Assembly: GCA_944472135.2 (NCBI GenBank)
Contig: OX235266.1
Coordinates: 16,781,925 to 16,845,924 of the forward strand
Direction of reading: 5' to 3'
DNA: 64,000 bases
From: Trichobilharzia regenti
Lineage: Eukaryota; Platyhelminthes; Trematoda; Strigeidida; Schistosomatidae
Of the stretch, positions 1 to 9,489 are shown piece after piece. The stretch's first letter is position 1; every line of letters begins with the position of its first letter. The translations under genes were made by a program, and so were the position numbers. The notes beneath the pieces are model-generated. The model did no database searches, was not told the DNA's origin, and worked only from the letters and a program-made list of their open reading frames with translations.

Positions 1-340
1 GTCAGTCAGACTAGCCGAGCATAAAAACCTAGCAAAATCTAGATTAGTTGACCCGAATAAGGTAAGAAATCTAGGGAATATTTCAGCTGTAGCACTCACT
101 ACATGCAGTTACACACAACCATGCAATAAGATGATGGGATAAGATGACAGTTTTAAAATATAATGTCACAGGGTGGAGGGAGGGAGAGATTGATAACAGA
201 AGCTTTGCTTGTCCAATCAAGTGAGAGAGAATACGTGTAATAGGAATGATTCAACACCTGTCTACCGCTACATCTGGAAACTTCTACTACCCTACCGACG
301 ACAAATAGGAGAGAACAAAGAAAACTATAAAAGTCAAGTT
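1..340 (+). mobile_element. Penelope-like element, degraded GIY-YIG C-terminal remnant
   Basis: The plus strand reads, with frame breaks, as the C-terminal part of a Penelope-like endonuclease: an EHKNLA-type motif, then a V-D-P segment, a stretch ending in tyrosine and histidine-like positions, and a basic segment resembling RERLITES in the better copies at 1.45-1.79 kb and 10.8-11.0 kb. Those copies share the same order of motifs. No intact reading frame survives. It lies downstream of GTPBP10 exon 4 and therefore probably within an intron of that gene. Confidence 0.55.
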
Positions 341-531
341 TCAAAGTCGTCTGATTATAACTGATGATATGATTGAGTAATAATGAATTTTGTTCGAAAC
401 TTTGTCATCCAGTAAATAATACTGTTTCACAGACTGTGTGATACATCTAATTAACAAACTAATATGGAATACTAATACTTAGAACAAATTACGTCTTAGC
501 GTCATATAATTCAAGAAAAAAGGCAGCTTAC

Positions 532-854
532 CTTGTTTAATATACAAGCCATTGGTTTTTCAAGCAGCAAACCATTAGACCATCGTTCCATTTGATTTAA
601 TACTAAATAGGCAACAGCTAATGCATTTCTCCGATGACTTAATTGATCTTTACAGAAACCAAGTGAATCTAAGACAAGTAGAATGCATGAACTACGCTCA
701 ACATGCTTTAAAAAGTTTGTATGCCGGAGACTAGGCAGAGAAGTCCTCGATGTATTCGATGATTGAGAATTAACTGAGCTATTACCGTCATTATCATTAT
801 CACTATCACCATCATTATCATTGACATCGTAACGAGCGTAGATATCAGCAAGAC
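532..854 (-). CDS. GTPBP10: GTPBP10-like Obg GTPase, exon 4 (last visible exon)
   Basis: This is an internal coding exon of the Obg-family GTPase gene. It is bounded by an acceptor (tttctctaaag on the minus strand) and a GTAAG donor at 531-527. It starts with two bases completing the Gly of the DxPG (G3) motif begun in exon 3, then has 107 full codons and ends in phase 0. The conserved core FLKHVER and the strand ILLVLDSLG match the FLKHIERT and LLFVVDISG regions of animal GTPBP10. The last codons read CILNK, so the guanine-specificity NKxD motif is split by the next intron, outside the window. Between G3 and FLKH is an Asp/Asn/Ser-rich stretch (about residues 12-40 of the exon) in place of the usual LIEGA...G. 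The role as a mitochondrial large-subunit assembly GTPase is known for the family and inferred here. Confidence 0.9.
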
Positions 855-959
855 CTTTAGAGAAATAAATAAATAAATAAATATTTTCAAGTATCGATTA
901 ATACGGATTTCCCTATAGTCTGGTTTGTAAGGGTTACTTTTGTTTTTACGAGTTGATCA

Positions 960-1090
960 CAAATTGATATCAGTTAGAGGACTATTGAAAACCAACCAGA
1001 GACTACTAGACAGCTGTTTTATCCTAGTTTGGCATTCATCAGCAGTATGCACCCACTGGGATCCGAACCCAAGAACTTCCGGTTACAAGG
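960..1090 (-). mobile_element. tRNA-derived SINE (family 2), minus copy of an inverted pair
   Basis: Read on the minus strand this gives a tRNA-like B-box region (GGTTCGGATCC), then a CTGATGA...AAAAC hammerhead-like core, the palindrome ACAGCTGT, and the family tail (GGTTTTCAATAGTCCTCTAAC). It sits head to head with the plus-strand copy at 1091-1201. The Ser/Leu-type tRNA head is truncated. Confidence 0.7.
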
Positions 1091-1201
1091 CAAGCTCGTA
1101 TACTGGGTTCGAACCCTGGCAGTGGGTGCGTACTGCCGATGATTCCCAAACTAGGATGAAACAGCTGTCCAGTACTGCCTGGTTTTCAATGGTTCTCTAA
1201 C
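1091..1201 (+). mobile_element. tRNA-derived SINE (family 2), plus copy of an inverted pair
   Basis: Contains a perfect B box (GGGTTCGAACCC), the hammerhead-like module (1130-1175) and the family tail ending GGTTCTCTAAC. The 5' tRNA head is missing. Together with 960-1090 it makes an imperfect palindrome of about 240 bp. Confidence 0.75.
1130..1175 (+). ncRNA. Hammerhead-like ribozyme core in SINE family 2
   Basis: Stem I can form between GTACTG (1130-1135) and CAGTAC (1170-1175). The core reads CCGATGA (one change from CTGATGA). Stem II is a short TTCC/GGA pairing around CAAACTA, followed by an intact GAAA and a short stem III from ACAGCTGTC, with the expected cleavage site after the C at 1169. 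The layout is the same as the Sm-alpha hammerhead at 44.1 kb. The core substitution probably weakens catalysis in this copy. Confidence 0.55.
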
Positions 1202-1444
1202 ATTCAGAAATAATAATAATATTAGTGTTATCAATGAAATACATTCAGATGGGAAATAAGATGTTTTTATAGTAAAATAAATAAATAACTTGTTAGAATG
1301 TTATAATGTGAATTGAGTACATTTCAACATTATTTATTATCCTCTGATTTGACAGACTGGTGATAATAATATCTTCAGTATCTCTGGTATTTGCGTGTGT
1401 CGGATGTAGACTCAATGAAGAAGGATTCAGTAATCAAACTAGTA
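1201..1444 (-). mobile_element. Penelope-like element 3' part, minus strand
   Basis: The minus strand matches, in reverse order, the Penelope-like C-terminus and 3' tail seen on the plus strand at 1445-2345. The segment around 1331-1376 is the reverse complement of 1732-1786, and 1201-1330 is the reverse complement of about 2150-2285. Together the two parts form a large inverted repeat. The reading frame is broken. Confidence 0.6.
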
Positions 1445-1784
1445 GATCAGGAGTAGGGAGATTGCCTGTCAGAACATAAAAATTTAGTTAAGGTTAGAAT
1501 GATTGATCCCACGAAGATAAATAGTTTAGAAAAAAGCTCAGTAATTGCACAGCATGCATTAATACACAACCACACAATAGGCTGGTAGGAGAGGGTTAAA
1601 ATTCTAAGAAGTAACCTAGGTAGGCGGAGAGAGAGACTGATTACTGAATCCTGCCTGGTTCATCGAGTCTACACCCACCACAACACATGCAACAGAAATG
1701 ACTCAATGCAAATACCAGAGAAATGTATGGAAGATATTATCACCAGTCAGTCAAATCAGAGGAGGATAATAAATAATGTTACAA

Positions 1785-2138
1785 TAACCACTACAGTCCT
1801 ACAGGAGGTCAATCGCAAGCCTGAATAGTTCAGTGGGAACGCCTCTGATTGCAGTACTCAATGGGTGACACGGGTTCGAATCTCAGAAGAAACATGAGTT
1901 CCTTCAAGGTTGTAGATACGCCTTGCTGACTGGTGAGTGCCAACTAGCGCGAAACTTAGGTGGTGTCCAAGGCTTCCTGTGGCCGATTGCCTCCAACCAT
2001 CTAATATCATCAAATCAATGTGCACAGTGATGGTGAGCTACCATAGAATGGTGACCACATTACAACCTGATTGATAGAATTCAGTCTGCACCAAACACCA
2101 AGGACTAGACACATCCCACTAGTTACTAGTGTCAAATC
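1785..2138 (+). mobile_element. tRNA-derived SINE (family 3) with 10-bp target duplication
   Basis: A 354-bp unit flanked by AATGTTACAA at 1775-1784 and 2139-2148. Near its start is a tRNA-like region with A-box-like (AATAGTTCAGTGGGAA) and B-box (GGGTTCGAATC) sequences. A hammerhead-like fold follows at 1920-1973. It has no coding content. The exact duplication within the Penelope tail defines the insertion cleanly. Confidence 0.8.
1920..1973 (+). ncRNA. Possible hammerhead-like motif in SINE family 3
   Basis: GCCTTG (1920-1925) pairs with CAAGGC (1968-1973) as stem I. The core region CTGACTGGTGAG is followed by GTGC...GCGC as stem II, an intact GAAAC, and a cleavage-site-like GTC immediately before CAAGGC. 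The left core is not canonical (extra CTGA and A to G at one core position), so activity is doubtful. The arrangement of the pieces is nevertheless that of a type I hammerhead. Confidence 0.4.
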
Positions 2139-2374
2139 AATGTTACAACGTATTTAATTTACATACATTGTAACATTCTAACAAGTTATTTATCATTATG
2201 ACTATAAAAACACTTTTCTTATTTCCCATCTGATTGTATTTGAATGATAACACTAATATTATTATTTCTGAATGTACTTTATTTTATACTGATTTTATTC
2301 AAATTTCTAATTATCAACTTTTACTCATGTATATAAATGAAGCAAGAAAGTTGTGTGAGTAATTACTTTACTTC

Positions 2375-2995
2375 GGCCATCTCCTACAGGAGGATGAGCC
2401 GGCTTCATGAACATCTCGAATCATCGCTGCCCAGGCGCGGCGATCTGACGCAAGGTTTTGCGACAGGGTTATCCAATTCTTATTCCACAGACAGTGTCCG
2501 TAAACGGTTTGTAGCCCCAGTCACTCCATATCAGTCTTGACTGAACCAAGCCATGTTTTCAGCTGTCCACCCCTGCGACATCTCCAAGATGGAAATGGCG
2601 AGGGATTTAGAACTGATTTGACCAGATCGTCATCTGGTCGCCGCAGAACATGGCCAAACCACCGAAGGCGACGTTGTTGGACCAGTACTGGAATTTGGTT
2701 GATGTTGTAGCAACGACGACGCACTTCTTCGTTGGAGAGTTTGTCCTGCCAACGAACATGCAGAATGTACCTGAGGCACCAATGGTCTACTACCTCGAGT
2801 CTGCGTAAATCTTCCGCGCGAAGTGGCCAGGTTTCACAGCCATACAGGAGAACGGATCGTATGGAGGCTTGGTAGACCCGAATTTTTAGTCCTGAGAGTG
2901 ATTTCCCTCTTGCTCCATAGAACGCTCCTCAGATGTAGAAACGCATTCCGGGCGTTGGAGATTCGCGCATTCACTTCGTTTTTCGCTTGACCGTT
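2375..2995 (-). mobile_element. RTE-like LINE fragment (RT C-terminus), minus strand
   Basis: Minus-strand frames give [18 protein letters not shown] and then [15 protein letters not shown] followed by [10 protein letters not shown]. These are the typical thumb and C-terminal motifs of RTE-type reverse transcriptases ([12 protein letters not shown]...GGQTKTW). The subfamily differs from the abundant RTE copies at 4-22 kb. The fragment is frameshifted and truncated at both ends. It interrupts the Penelope tail (left part ending about 2345, right part from about 2996). Confidence 0.65.
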
Positions 2996-3140
2996 GGGGA
3001 GCATCCTTGATGCCTTGATATGATGACTATGAGCAGTAATAAATTGTGCTGGAAACGTGGTCATCAGTAAACATTACTTACTGTATAACAATACTGTGTG
3101 ATTTTGACAAAATAAGATTTTATACATAGTGGAGAAACGA
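2996..3140 (+). mobile_element. Penelope-like element 3' tail
   Basis: Sequence from CTTGATATGATGACTATGAG to the GATTTTGACAAAATAAGATTT region matches the tails at 11.13-11.23 kb and 18.8-18.95 kb. It carries the GAGCA...GCTGGAAACGT module discussed under findings. It is non-coding. Confidence 0.55.
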
Positions 3141-3289
3141 CTGATAGATATTTTTGGACACGTTAATTTGAAGGACATGTGAAAATTACTGTAAAGCAGA
3201 TTTCTATTCAACCCACAATGACCATTTTTTTAGAAATCAATAATTTTAACTTTTCAAGGTCATTGTATTTCTGTACTGCTGACACATTG

Positions 3290-3422
3290 GGCTACACCCT
3301 ATTGTGTATGATACCCAAACACCTTGATAAGCGAGGTAGGGTTCGAACCTGCGACCTCGTAGTAAGAGATCCACAGACTAGACCGATGAGTCATCGTCAC
3401 CATCGATTGATTTCACCCAACT
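3290..3422 (-). mobile_element. tRNA-derived SINE remnant
   Basis: The minus strand shows a B box (GGTTCGAACCCTAC) and an A-box-like GACTCATCGGTCTAGTC stretch at tRNA-like spacing. This is a tRNA-headed SINE with no recognisable body. No target duplication was identified. Confidence 0.5.
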
Positions 3423-4023
3423 GAAATGATCAGTTAATCAAATAACAAGTGATACCTACTGCTCAAGAGTTGATGACGAAAAAATTTCAGCACGGATACA
3501 AAATGTTCATATGGGGTAATTGTCAGCATATGACATCGCTGGGATAAATGTGATATCTGTCTATCAACCAAAGAACGTTCCTACCCAACAGCAGTTTGCT
3601 CTGTGCCTTCTTCATAGCTATGGGATGTCGTCGACGTTAACATGTAACGAAAGAAGACAACGGCCAGGCAACAGATCGTTCATCGAGAAAATCAAGAGGT
3701 ATTTGTATATATTTTTTAATGTGCATTATTGTTAGCGGAGAAGCAACCTCTTCTGATTGGTTGTTTTCTTGTTGAAGGTTATTCTGTTATCTCTTTGTGG
3801 GTGTTTTTCAGAAAGTCAAGTCATATATATATCTGTGAATCATATTTCCACACTTTAACTCCGTTGTGATTGACTGGTGATTTCTCCAGGGTTAAACTTT
3901 GTTGTTGTCTTGCTCATGACCCTGATTCGTGACGTGAACATTAGCGTTAATTGTTGGCTTGCAGCCAGCTCTCACCACAACAAACAGGCTAAATGTCTTT
4001 GACCGAAGATGTTGCCATCCTAT
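3423..4023. other. Intronic sequence, nothing recognised
   Basis: About 600 bp with no coding frame, tRNA-like box or known repeat that I can identify. Confidence 0.5.
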
Positions 4024-4039
4024 CCCATGATTTAAGTGG

Positions 4040-5569
4040 TCTGTCTGTCTGTCTGGATTCAACATAGAACTTGGCACCGAAGTGCAGCAGTTCGAGTTGC
4101 CACGTTCCAATTGGCACACAAGGTAGACAAGAAGATGAGTGAAGAGAATCAATAGAGTTTGGCAAATATAAGAGTGAAACAGAATGGGTAATGGTAGAAA
4201 GGAATAAGAAAGATTAAAGAGACTGAATACATCTGCGCTAGCCATTGACAACGATTTTGAGCCATGTCACCTATTGTCTCCAGCCATTGATTCCTAGAGT
4301 CCCGAGACCCCCAACCCGGAAGTCTGCATCTCCCTACCTGACTCAGTTTAACTGTCAAGGATTTCATGGATTGATGAAGCCATGTTTTTGTTTGGCCACC
4401 ACTGGCTCTTTTCCAACCTGCACCTATATCAGCTAGTGATGCCCGTCGGGGGAGGCGGTGGTTAGGCATGCGCAGCACGTGACCTAGCCATCTTAGTCTA
4501 TGTAACTTTATAGCCTCGTTGATTGATTTTCCCTCTTTGCCCAACACTCTACGCCTAACATCAACATTACTTACCTTATTAAACCACCTAACGTGAGACA
4601 GAGATCGCAGACATCTATGATCGAAAAAACAGTCAACCTTTTCATGTCTTCAACGCGTATTGGCCATGTTTCAGAGCCATAGAGAAGGACGGAGTGAACT
4701 GCTGAGCAGTACACACGTCCCTTGGTTGATAACCGGATGTCACGCCTACGCCAGAGATGGTGTAAGTCAGCGAAAGCAGCTCGAGCTTTTCGGATCCGTG
4801 CTGAGATTTCGTCGCCAATCAGTCCGTTGGGGCTGATACAACTTCCCAAATAGGTGAAGTGGTCAACATGTTCTATCACTTCACTCCCTATCACTAAGCT
4901 AGGTAGGAGTTGACGGGGTCCAGTCCTGTAGCAGTATCTTACATTTTGTAGGGGCGAATCGCATGCCAAACATACGAAGATTGCTGCTCAAGGTGTTCAG
5001 AAGACTCTGCTGGATTTTGTCAGCATCCTCCCCTAACAGGACTATGTCATCTGCATATTCTAAGTCCATAAGACTATTCCCTGGTAACAAGTCGATTCCT
5101 AAGTCATTACGTTCAGTTAAGGATACTTCCATTAGCATGTCTATGATGAAGTTAAACAGAAATGGGGAAAGTTGACATCCCTGTCGGACACCACTGGTGA
5201 TTGTTACCAATTCAGATGACAATTCCCCATAAGCCCTTACACGACTACGTGAGTTTGAATAGAGTGCCTTGATTAGTGCAATGTACTTTCTTGGCACTCC
5301 CTTCACAGTCAGACATTGCCATAGTACCTTTCGATCCACGGAGTCGAAGGCCGCCTTCAAGTCAAGAAATATGACAATTGTTGGACGCCGAAAAGTGTGT
5401 CTATGTTCTAGAATCTGTCGAAGAGTGAAGATATGATCTATGCACCCTCTACCTGGTCTAAAGCCTGCTTGATTTTCCCTTGTCTGTTCCTCCCGAGTTC
5501 TGCTTAGTCTATGCATGATTACTGAGCCTAGGATTTTAGAGACTATGTTCGTTAGGCTGATCCCATGAT
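4040..5569 (-). mobile_element. RTE-type LINE, 5'-truncated copy with 16-bp target duplication
   Basis: The minus strand carries a broken reverse transcriptase. From 5516 down come GFRPGRGCIDHIFTLRQI, motif A FLDLKAAFDSVD, motif B SGVRQGCQLSPFLFN and motif C YADDIVLLGEDAD. The thumb region follows (YLGSCISPNGLIGDEISARI) and then the C-terminus ([19 protein letters not shown]...GGQTKTW). At least two frameshifts separate these blocks. The 3' end in element sense is a CAGA-type repeat (TCTGTCTGTCTG at 4040). Flanks 4024-4039 and 5570-5585 are the same 16-mer with one mismatch, marking the insertion. It lies in GTPBP10 intron 3. Confidence 0.9.
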
Positions 5570-5629
5570 CCCATGAGTTAAGTGGTGTAAGATGATGAGT
5601 AGAATACTGAGCGTTAGATGAAAAGTGTT

Positions 5630-5760
5630 AAACAAGAACAAGCCGTCAATCGACAAGGCTGTGAAGCGCGGCATCTCAATCGAGATGGCTATAAGACACG
5701 TGTTGACGATGCCCAGTGTCATCACCTTCCCCGACGAGTAAAAAGATTTACATAGACAGT
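5630..5760 (+). mobile_element. Short RTE LINE C-terminal fragment
   Basis: The plus strand around 5645-5750 resembles the RTE C-terminal block (NEAVK...RLRWL...) seen at 4.4 kb and 12.1 kb, heavily degraded. Confidence 0.4.
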
Positions 5761-5985
5761 CGAATCAGAACCTTTCTCATCAGTTGATGAAGTCTTCGCG
5801 ACAGTTGATTACAGGCAACCACGCTGGGAGGTGTAAACTGCTTAGTTAGGATCCTTGAGATGTTAAAAAACCCAATGGCTTGAGATTATTAGTGATAGAG
5901 CTGGCTGGAAATCGTTCTCAGTCGCACAGATGAATTCACCCTCTGTCTCTTTGTGACCCCCACCTCGTCCCCACCCCATATCCAT

Positions 5986-6550
5986 TTATTACTTAATTTA
6001 TAATTTTTATTTAAACGCTGAAAAAACTTCGTACAATATGGCACCGAGAAAGATGCGCCACACAATAATAATAAAACAACATAGATCAAAAGTAAAAAAA
6101 TATAAGAAGAGAACGGATAAAGAACTGCAACTGGAAGGAAAACAGTCATGCTTAACAAGTTCAAACAGTACTCCTTAACTATCATCGGGAAGGGAAGAAA
6201 GAAGGAAATTGCAACGCGTTCGCCATTGATTACGATTCTTCCGATAACGTTTCGAGCTATCTCGCGGACCCTAACCAGGGAGTCATGGCGCATCAACATA
6301 AGCTAGTCAAGCACAAACATCTTTCATCCCACGACGCCACGTCATGGACTAACCACCCCTCCGCCTTTTCCATCCCATCCCAGAGCTGGCTAGCGGACAG
6401 AGACCTGTACGGAAGCCTCTGGGATGACATTCGCAGCACATGTTCAAGCCACCGGAGCCGGTGTTTCCACATGACGACACTCAATGAATGGTGATCTTCA
6501 CTGTGTTCAAACACACGCCGCTGAACCTCAGAACTACTCATATCCACTAA
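5986..6550 (-). mobile_element. RTE-like LINE 3' end, divergent subfamily
   Basis: The minus strand encodes WKHRLRWLEHVLRMSSQRLP followed by a tryptophan-rich C-terminus, then a 3' untranslated region containing TACAATATGGCACCGAGAAA. The same 3' sequence recurs near 14.76-15.01 kb, so this is a separate RTE subfamily. It is 5' truncated. Confidence 0.65.
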
Positions 6551-6799
6551 ATCATCAAGTTTGTCTATATTACTATTCTATCTCCCTTAACTTTCTGCTT
6601 ACTATTATTATAGTTATCATCATTTTTTGAATCTAAGTTTTGGTGTGCTGCACAAAATGGGGCACCTTAAACTACTACTATTCTTTGCACACTTCTTTGT
6701 TTAAACTCACTCACTCAGTCAGTCAACCCTATGAGAGTGCAGACTGAGTGAAAAAAGCCACTCTGAACTAAGCTTTAAAAATAAACGAAATATATAATT

Positions 6800-6990
6800 A
6801 ACTTGGTTGATGATGACTAGCAGCGGGGGAGGGATGAAGTCCAGGGAACATACATCTCGGTCTATTTGGGACATCTGCATTCTACCCAGTGGGCGGTGAT
6901 GGATGGTGTTTCCTCACTGGGACTCGAACCTTGCACTCATCGTTTCAAACGCCAAGATATGGCTCTCGTAGCCCTTTTGGTGCTTGAAAC
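6800..6990 (-). mobile_element. Degraded Sm-alpha-like SINE
   Basis: The minus strand shows a tRNA-like B box (GGTTCGAGTCC), GTTTGAAACGATGAG at the position of GTTTGAAACTATGGG in the 44-kb copy, and downstream a weak match to the hammerhead region (GTCCCAAATAGACCGAG). It is too diverged to call a functional ribozyme. Confidence 0.45.
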
Positions 6991-7144
6991 AAAGGAGTAG
7001 ATGGTTTGAGTTAGAGTGGGAGCAGCATTATCACTTACCACCACCAACACCAAGGTGTACATCCACCGATGATTCCCAAAGAGAACAAAATTCGAATCAT
7101 GGATTTCCCTTGCACACACACCACCAACCAAAATAATTCCATGT

Positions 7145-7335
7145 TACTCACTCTTCAAGGGATTTGATTGATTACAGACTTGATCAAGGGGGAGAACTAC
7201 CAGGAAGTACTAAACTGGAGCTTGGAACTTTCACCCCCCCCTAGCCACCACAGGGGTTCGAACCCAAGATCATCCAGTTGCAAGTTGAGCTAGTTGGTCA
7301 ACTTTTCAGCCACTGGAACACTCAATTCAATGGTT
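7145..7335 (-). mobile_element. tRNA-derived SINE remnant
   Basis: The minus strand has a perfect B box (GGGTTCGAACCC at about 7251-7263) and an A-box-like GGCTGAAAAGTTGACC upstream. A C-rich run and a tail with AATCAAATCCC resemble family 2 SINEs. The ribozyme core is not preserved. Confidence 0.45.
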
Positions 7336-7495
7336 CACATTAATCTTCATCAGACATATCGCGTCAAAGCGTTAGTACTAAGAGTTTCCGACATATCAAC
7401 AGAGGTTGAACACTTCCGTCTAATCGATCATTAAATAAAATACACAGTTCATAGGTGCGGGAGTAGAGGGGAGGGGAGAAAATAGATTCACTTAC

Positions 7496-7670
7496 CTGGT
7501 AAATCGGCTAGACTAATTCGTCGATGGTCTGGATATTTACAAAGTGCCACCTGTGGTTTAATTGTAGTAAATGGATAACTGGCTATTTTAGCTGGTGCCC
7601 CGGATAAAGCTTTCAACAGGCTTGATTTACCAGCATTTGGAAAGCCTACAAGACTATAGTCAGCCATCAG
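7496..7670 (-). CDS. GTPBP10: GTPBP10-like Obg GTPase, exon 3 (P-loop exon)
   Basis: This exon encodes the start of the GTPase domain: [20 protein letters not shown], in which GFPNAGKS is the G1/P-loop. It continues with [10 protein letters not shown] (switch I threonines, G2) and ends in ISLADLPG (G3, DxPG). The acceptor is ttttaag on the minus strand at 7671-7673 and the donor is gtaagtg at 7495. The length of 175 nt gives a phase 0 entry (after LDLK of exon 2) and a phase 1 exit that joins exon 4 through a shared Gly codon. The match to GTPBP10/Obg proteins is strong over the whole exon. Confidence 0.95.
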
Positions 7671-7827
7671 CTTAAAATAGAGAATAGGTAGACAAAAAAA
7701 ATAATAAATATATACAATTAAAATGTTTTTCAAAAGAATGGTTACTGAACAAAGAATATTCACATTTTTGATAACCTGCTCTTCTTCATCAGGTTCTACA
7801 GTTATTTATACAGAATAGTCAATGAAT

Positions 7828-8800
7828 TAATAATAATAATCATGATTTACTTTATTCCAAAAACAGTACTTGTGATACAGAATGGAATTTTCAGCATTAA
7901 TCACAAAATTGCATCTAATTTCCTCAAATTATAAATAAAATTAATCACACTGAAAAATTTTCCACATTTACAATAGAGGTAGTGTCAAAAACATGCAGAA
8001 TATAAATTGGAAATAATAATAATAATAATGATAACAGCTAGGGTAATAATAATAATACAAGTGAAAAATTGCCGTGGGCTTTTTACACACAGTATTGTCA
8101 GTGTGGTATAGAAATCCTAGCTTGTTTAAAAATATTGAATATAATGTTCTCTTTACGTGATACGGTGAGGGGAAAAACAAAGATTACAGCCGTCATGGAG
8201 ATAAGTTGGTGTTTGCAATTATGAGAGTAAAACAGAGAAGTAACAGGACCATAAATATAATAGAAGTAATAAAAGTAAGACTTGAAGGTATATAAGGATG
8301 GATGGATGGAGGAAATTGTTTATTTATTAGATGAAAAAAGGTTAGTTAATTCTTTCTTGCCTGACACTATTTTCATCACATAAAATACGTGCCAAGTATG
8401 GTATCATAAAAATTTCTATACTTAGACGTGCGAGCATACAGTTTTCTGAGGTTACTTCTTGTTCTACCTGAGATGTAAGGTGAAAGCTGAGGGTAAAGTG
8501 GACGCTCCAAGTAAGACAAAATTCCTATAACAAATTTATTGCACGAAGTCAAGTGCTTATCGACAACGACGTTAACTATGTGGTCCACTGAGACACCACT
8601 CACTCTACTGACAGTCTTCAGCATTCTACGAGTATTGACATAGTCCTTTTGAAGCAAACCAGGAAAGAATAAGGGTAAACAATAAAGAAGAATATGTAGG
8701 ATGAAAGCAAGAGTTTATGAACTGTAAGACGAGGAGGGGTTGAGTTATACCTGAGTGACTTAACTTCTTAGTGTAAAATGTCAGGCGGAATATTAGTGTT
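7828..8800 (-). mobile_element. LINE-B (non-LTR) 3' part with ATT-repeat tail
   Basis: The minus strand encodes the C-terminus of a reverse transcriptase (LTFYTKKLSHSGITQPLL, then KDYVNTRRMLKTVSRVSGV, then RPLYPQLSP and LRKLYARTSKY). It then has about 540 bp of 3' untranslated sequence ending in an ATT repeat (aat units at about 7828 on the plus strand). The same tail, in the opposite orientation, is at 13.86-13.98 kb. The copy is 5' truncated and frameshifted. Confidence 0.7.
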
Positions 8801-8934
8801 ATTAACAACATTAATGTTTAAATAACATCGAATCAACAATAATAATAATAAATAGCGTCAACATAACAATACACAGAGTACCTGAAAAATAAGGCAAAAT
8901 AATAATAATACAAATTCATGAATTTACAGTCTCT

Positions 8935-9340
8935 AATGAAGGCCAGCCAGAACAGTGGTAGTGGCTAATTGGAATTGGTTTTTCTGCACAAAGAGCACCA
9001 GTTGTGTGTGTTGTTTAGGCGAATTGCGATAGCCTCAGTTGTTTGGAGTATGCGGTACCTGAACACTTTTTTGTCAATTTATTTGGTACCCGATAGATGA
9101 CGGAGAAGGATTCTTCAATGCTGGCTGGATTTTTGGTCGGTCACTTTGAACCAGGTGGTCTAATATCGAATTGGTGGTGGTTTTTACTACATCTTTACAC
9201 GGCCACAACACACTGGTAGATGTTCCCGTGTGAGCAGGAAAAATCAAGTTCCTAGAGCAACGGCCAATATAACTCGCGCCACCACAGGCGCAGTTGAATT
9301 GGTGGATACGATTAGAAGTGGCTAGTTTTGTCTAGGTACT
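8935..9340 (-). mobile_element. Penelope-like GIY-YIG endonuclease fragment
   Basis: On the minus strand around 9240-9310 the frame FNCACGGASYIGRCSRNLI matches the start of the Penelope GIY-YIG nuclease domain (cysteine pair, then SYIGR with the downstream arginine). About 200 bp further, EAIAIRLNNTHNWCSLCRK-like sequence fits the conserved glutamate-containing C-terminal part. It is interrupted by stops. It is oriented away from the plus-strand Penelope RT at 9.5 kb. Confidence 0.65.
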
Positions 9341-9489
9341 TCAGCTTTGAGTTGAGGAGTCACCATCGGTCGTATAGAAAATAAGACTTGTAGTTTTTGT
9401 CGGCATTCAAAGTTCTTTGAACTGATTCTCTTAACTTCTTCGTAATTATTTCACTAGATGTGTCACCTTTGAGTTGGAGTCCTATATAT

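Larger units (their letters stand above)
1445..2345 (+). mobile_element. Penelope-like element C-terminus and tail, split by a SINE
   Basis: From 1445 to about 1784 the plus strand encodes, with stops, the C-terminal part of a Penelope GIY-YIG endonuclease (EHKNLVKVRMIDP, then IAQHALIHNHTIGW, then RRRERLITES, then NTCNRND). The 3' tail resumes at 2149 after the SINE at 1785-2138 and runs to about 2345 (TATATAAATGAAGCAAGAAA). The same tail occurs at 11.09 kb and 18.77 kb. Confidence 0.65.
855..7495 (-). other. GTPBP10 intron 3, filled with retroelements
   Basis: This is the interval between the exon 3 donor (gtaagtg on the minus strand) and the exon 4 acceptor. It contains SINE, Penelope-like and RTE insertions, listed separately. 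Apart from them I see no coding exon in it. Confidence 0.8.
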
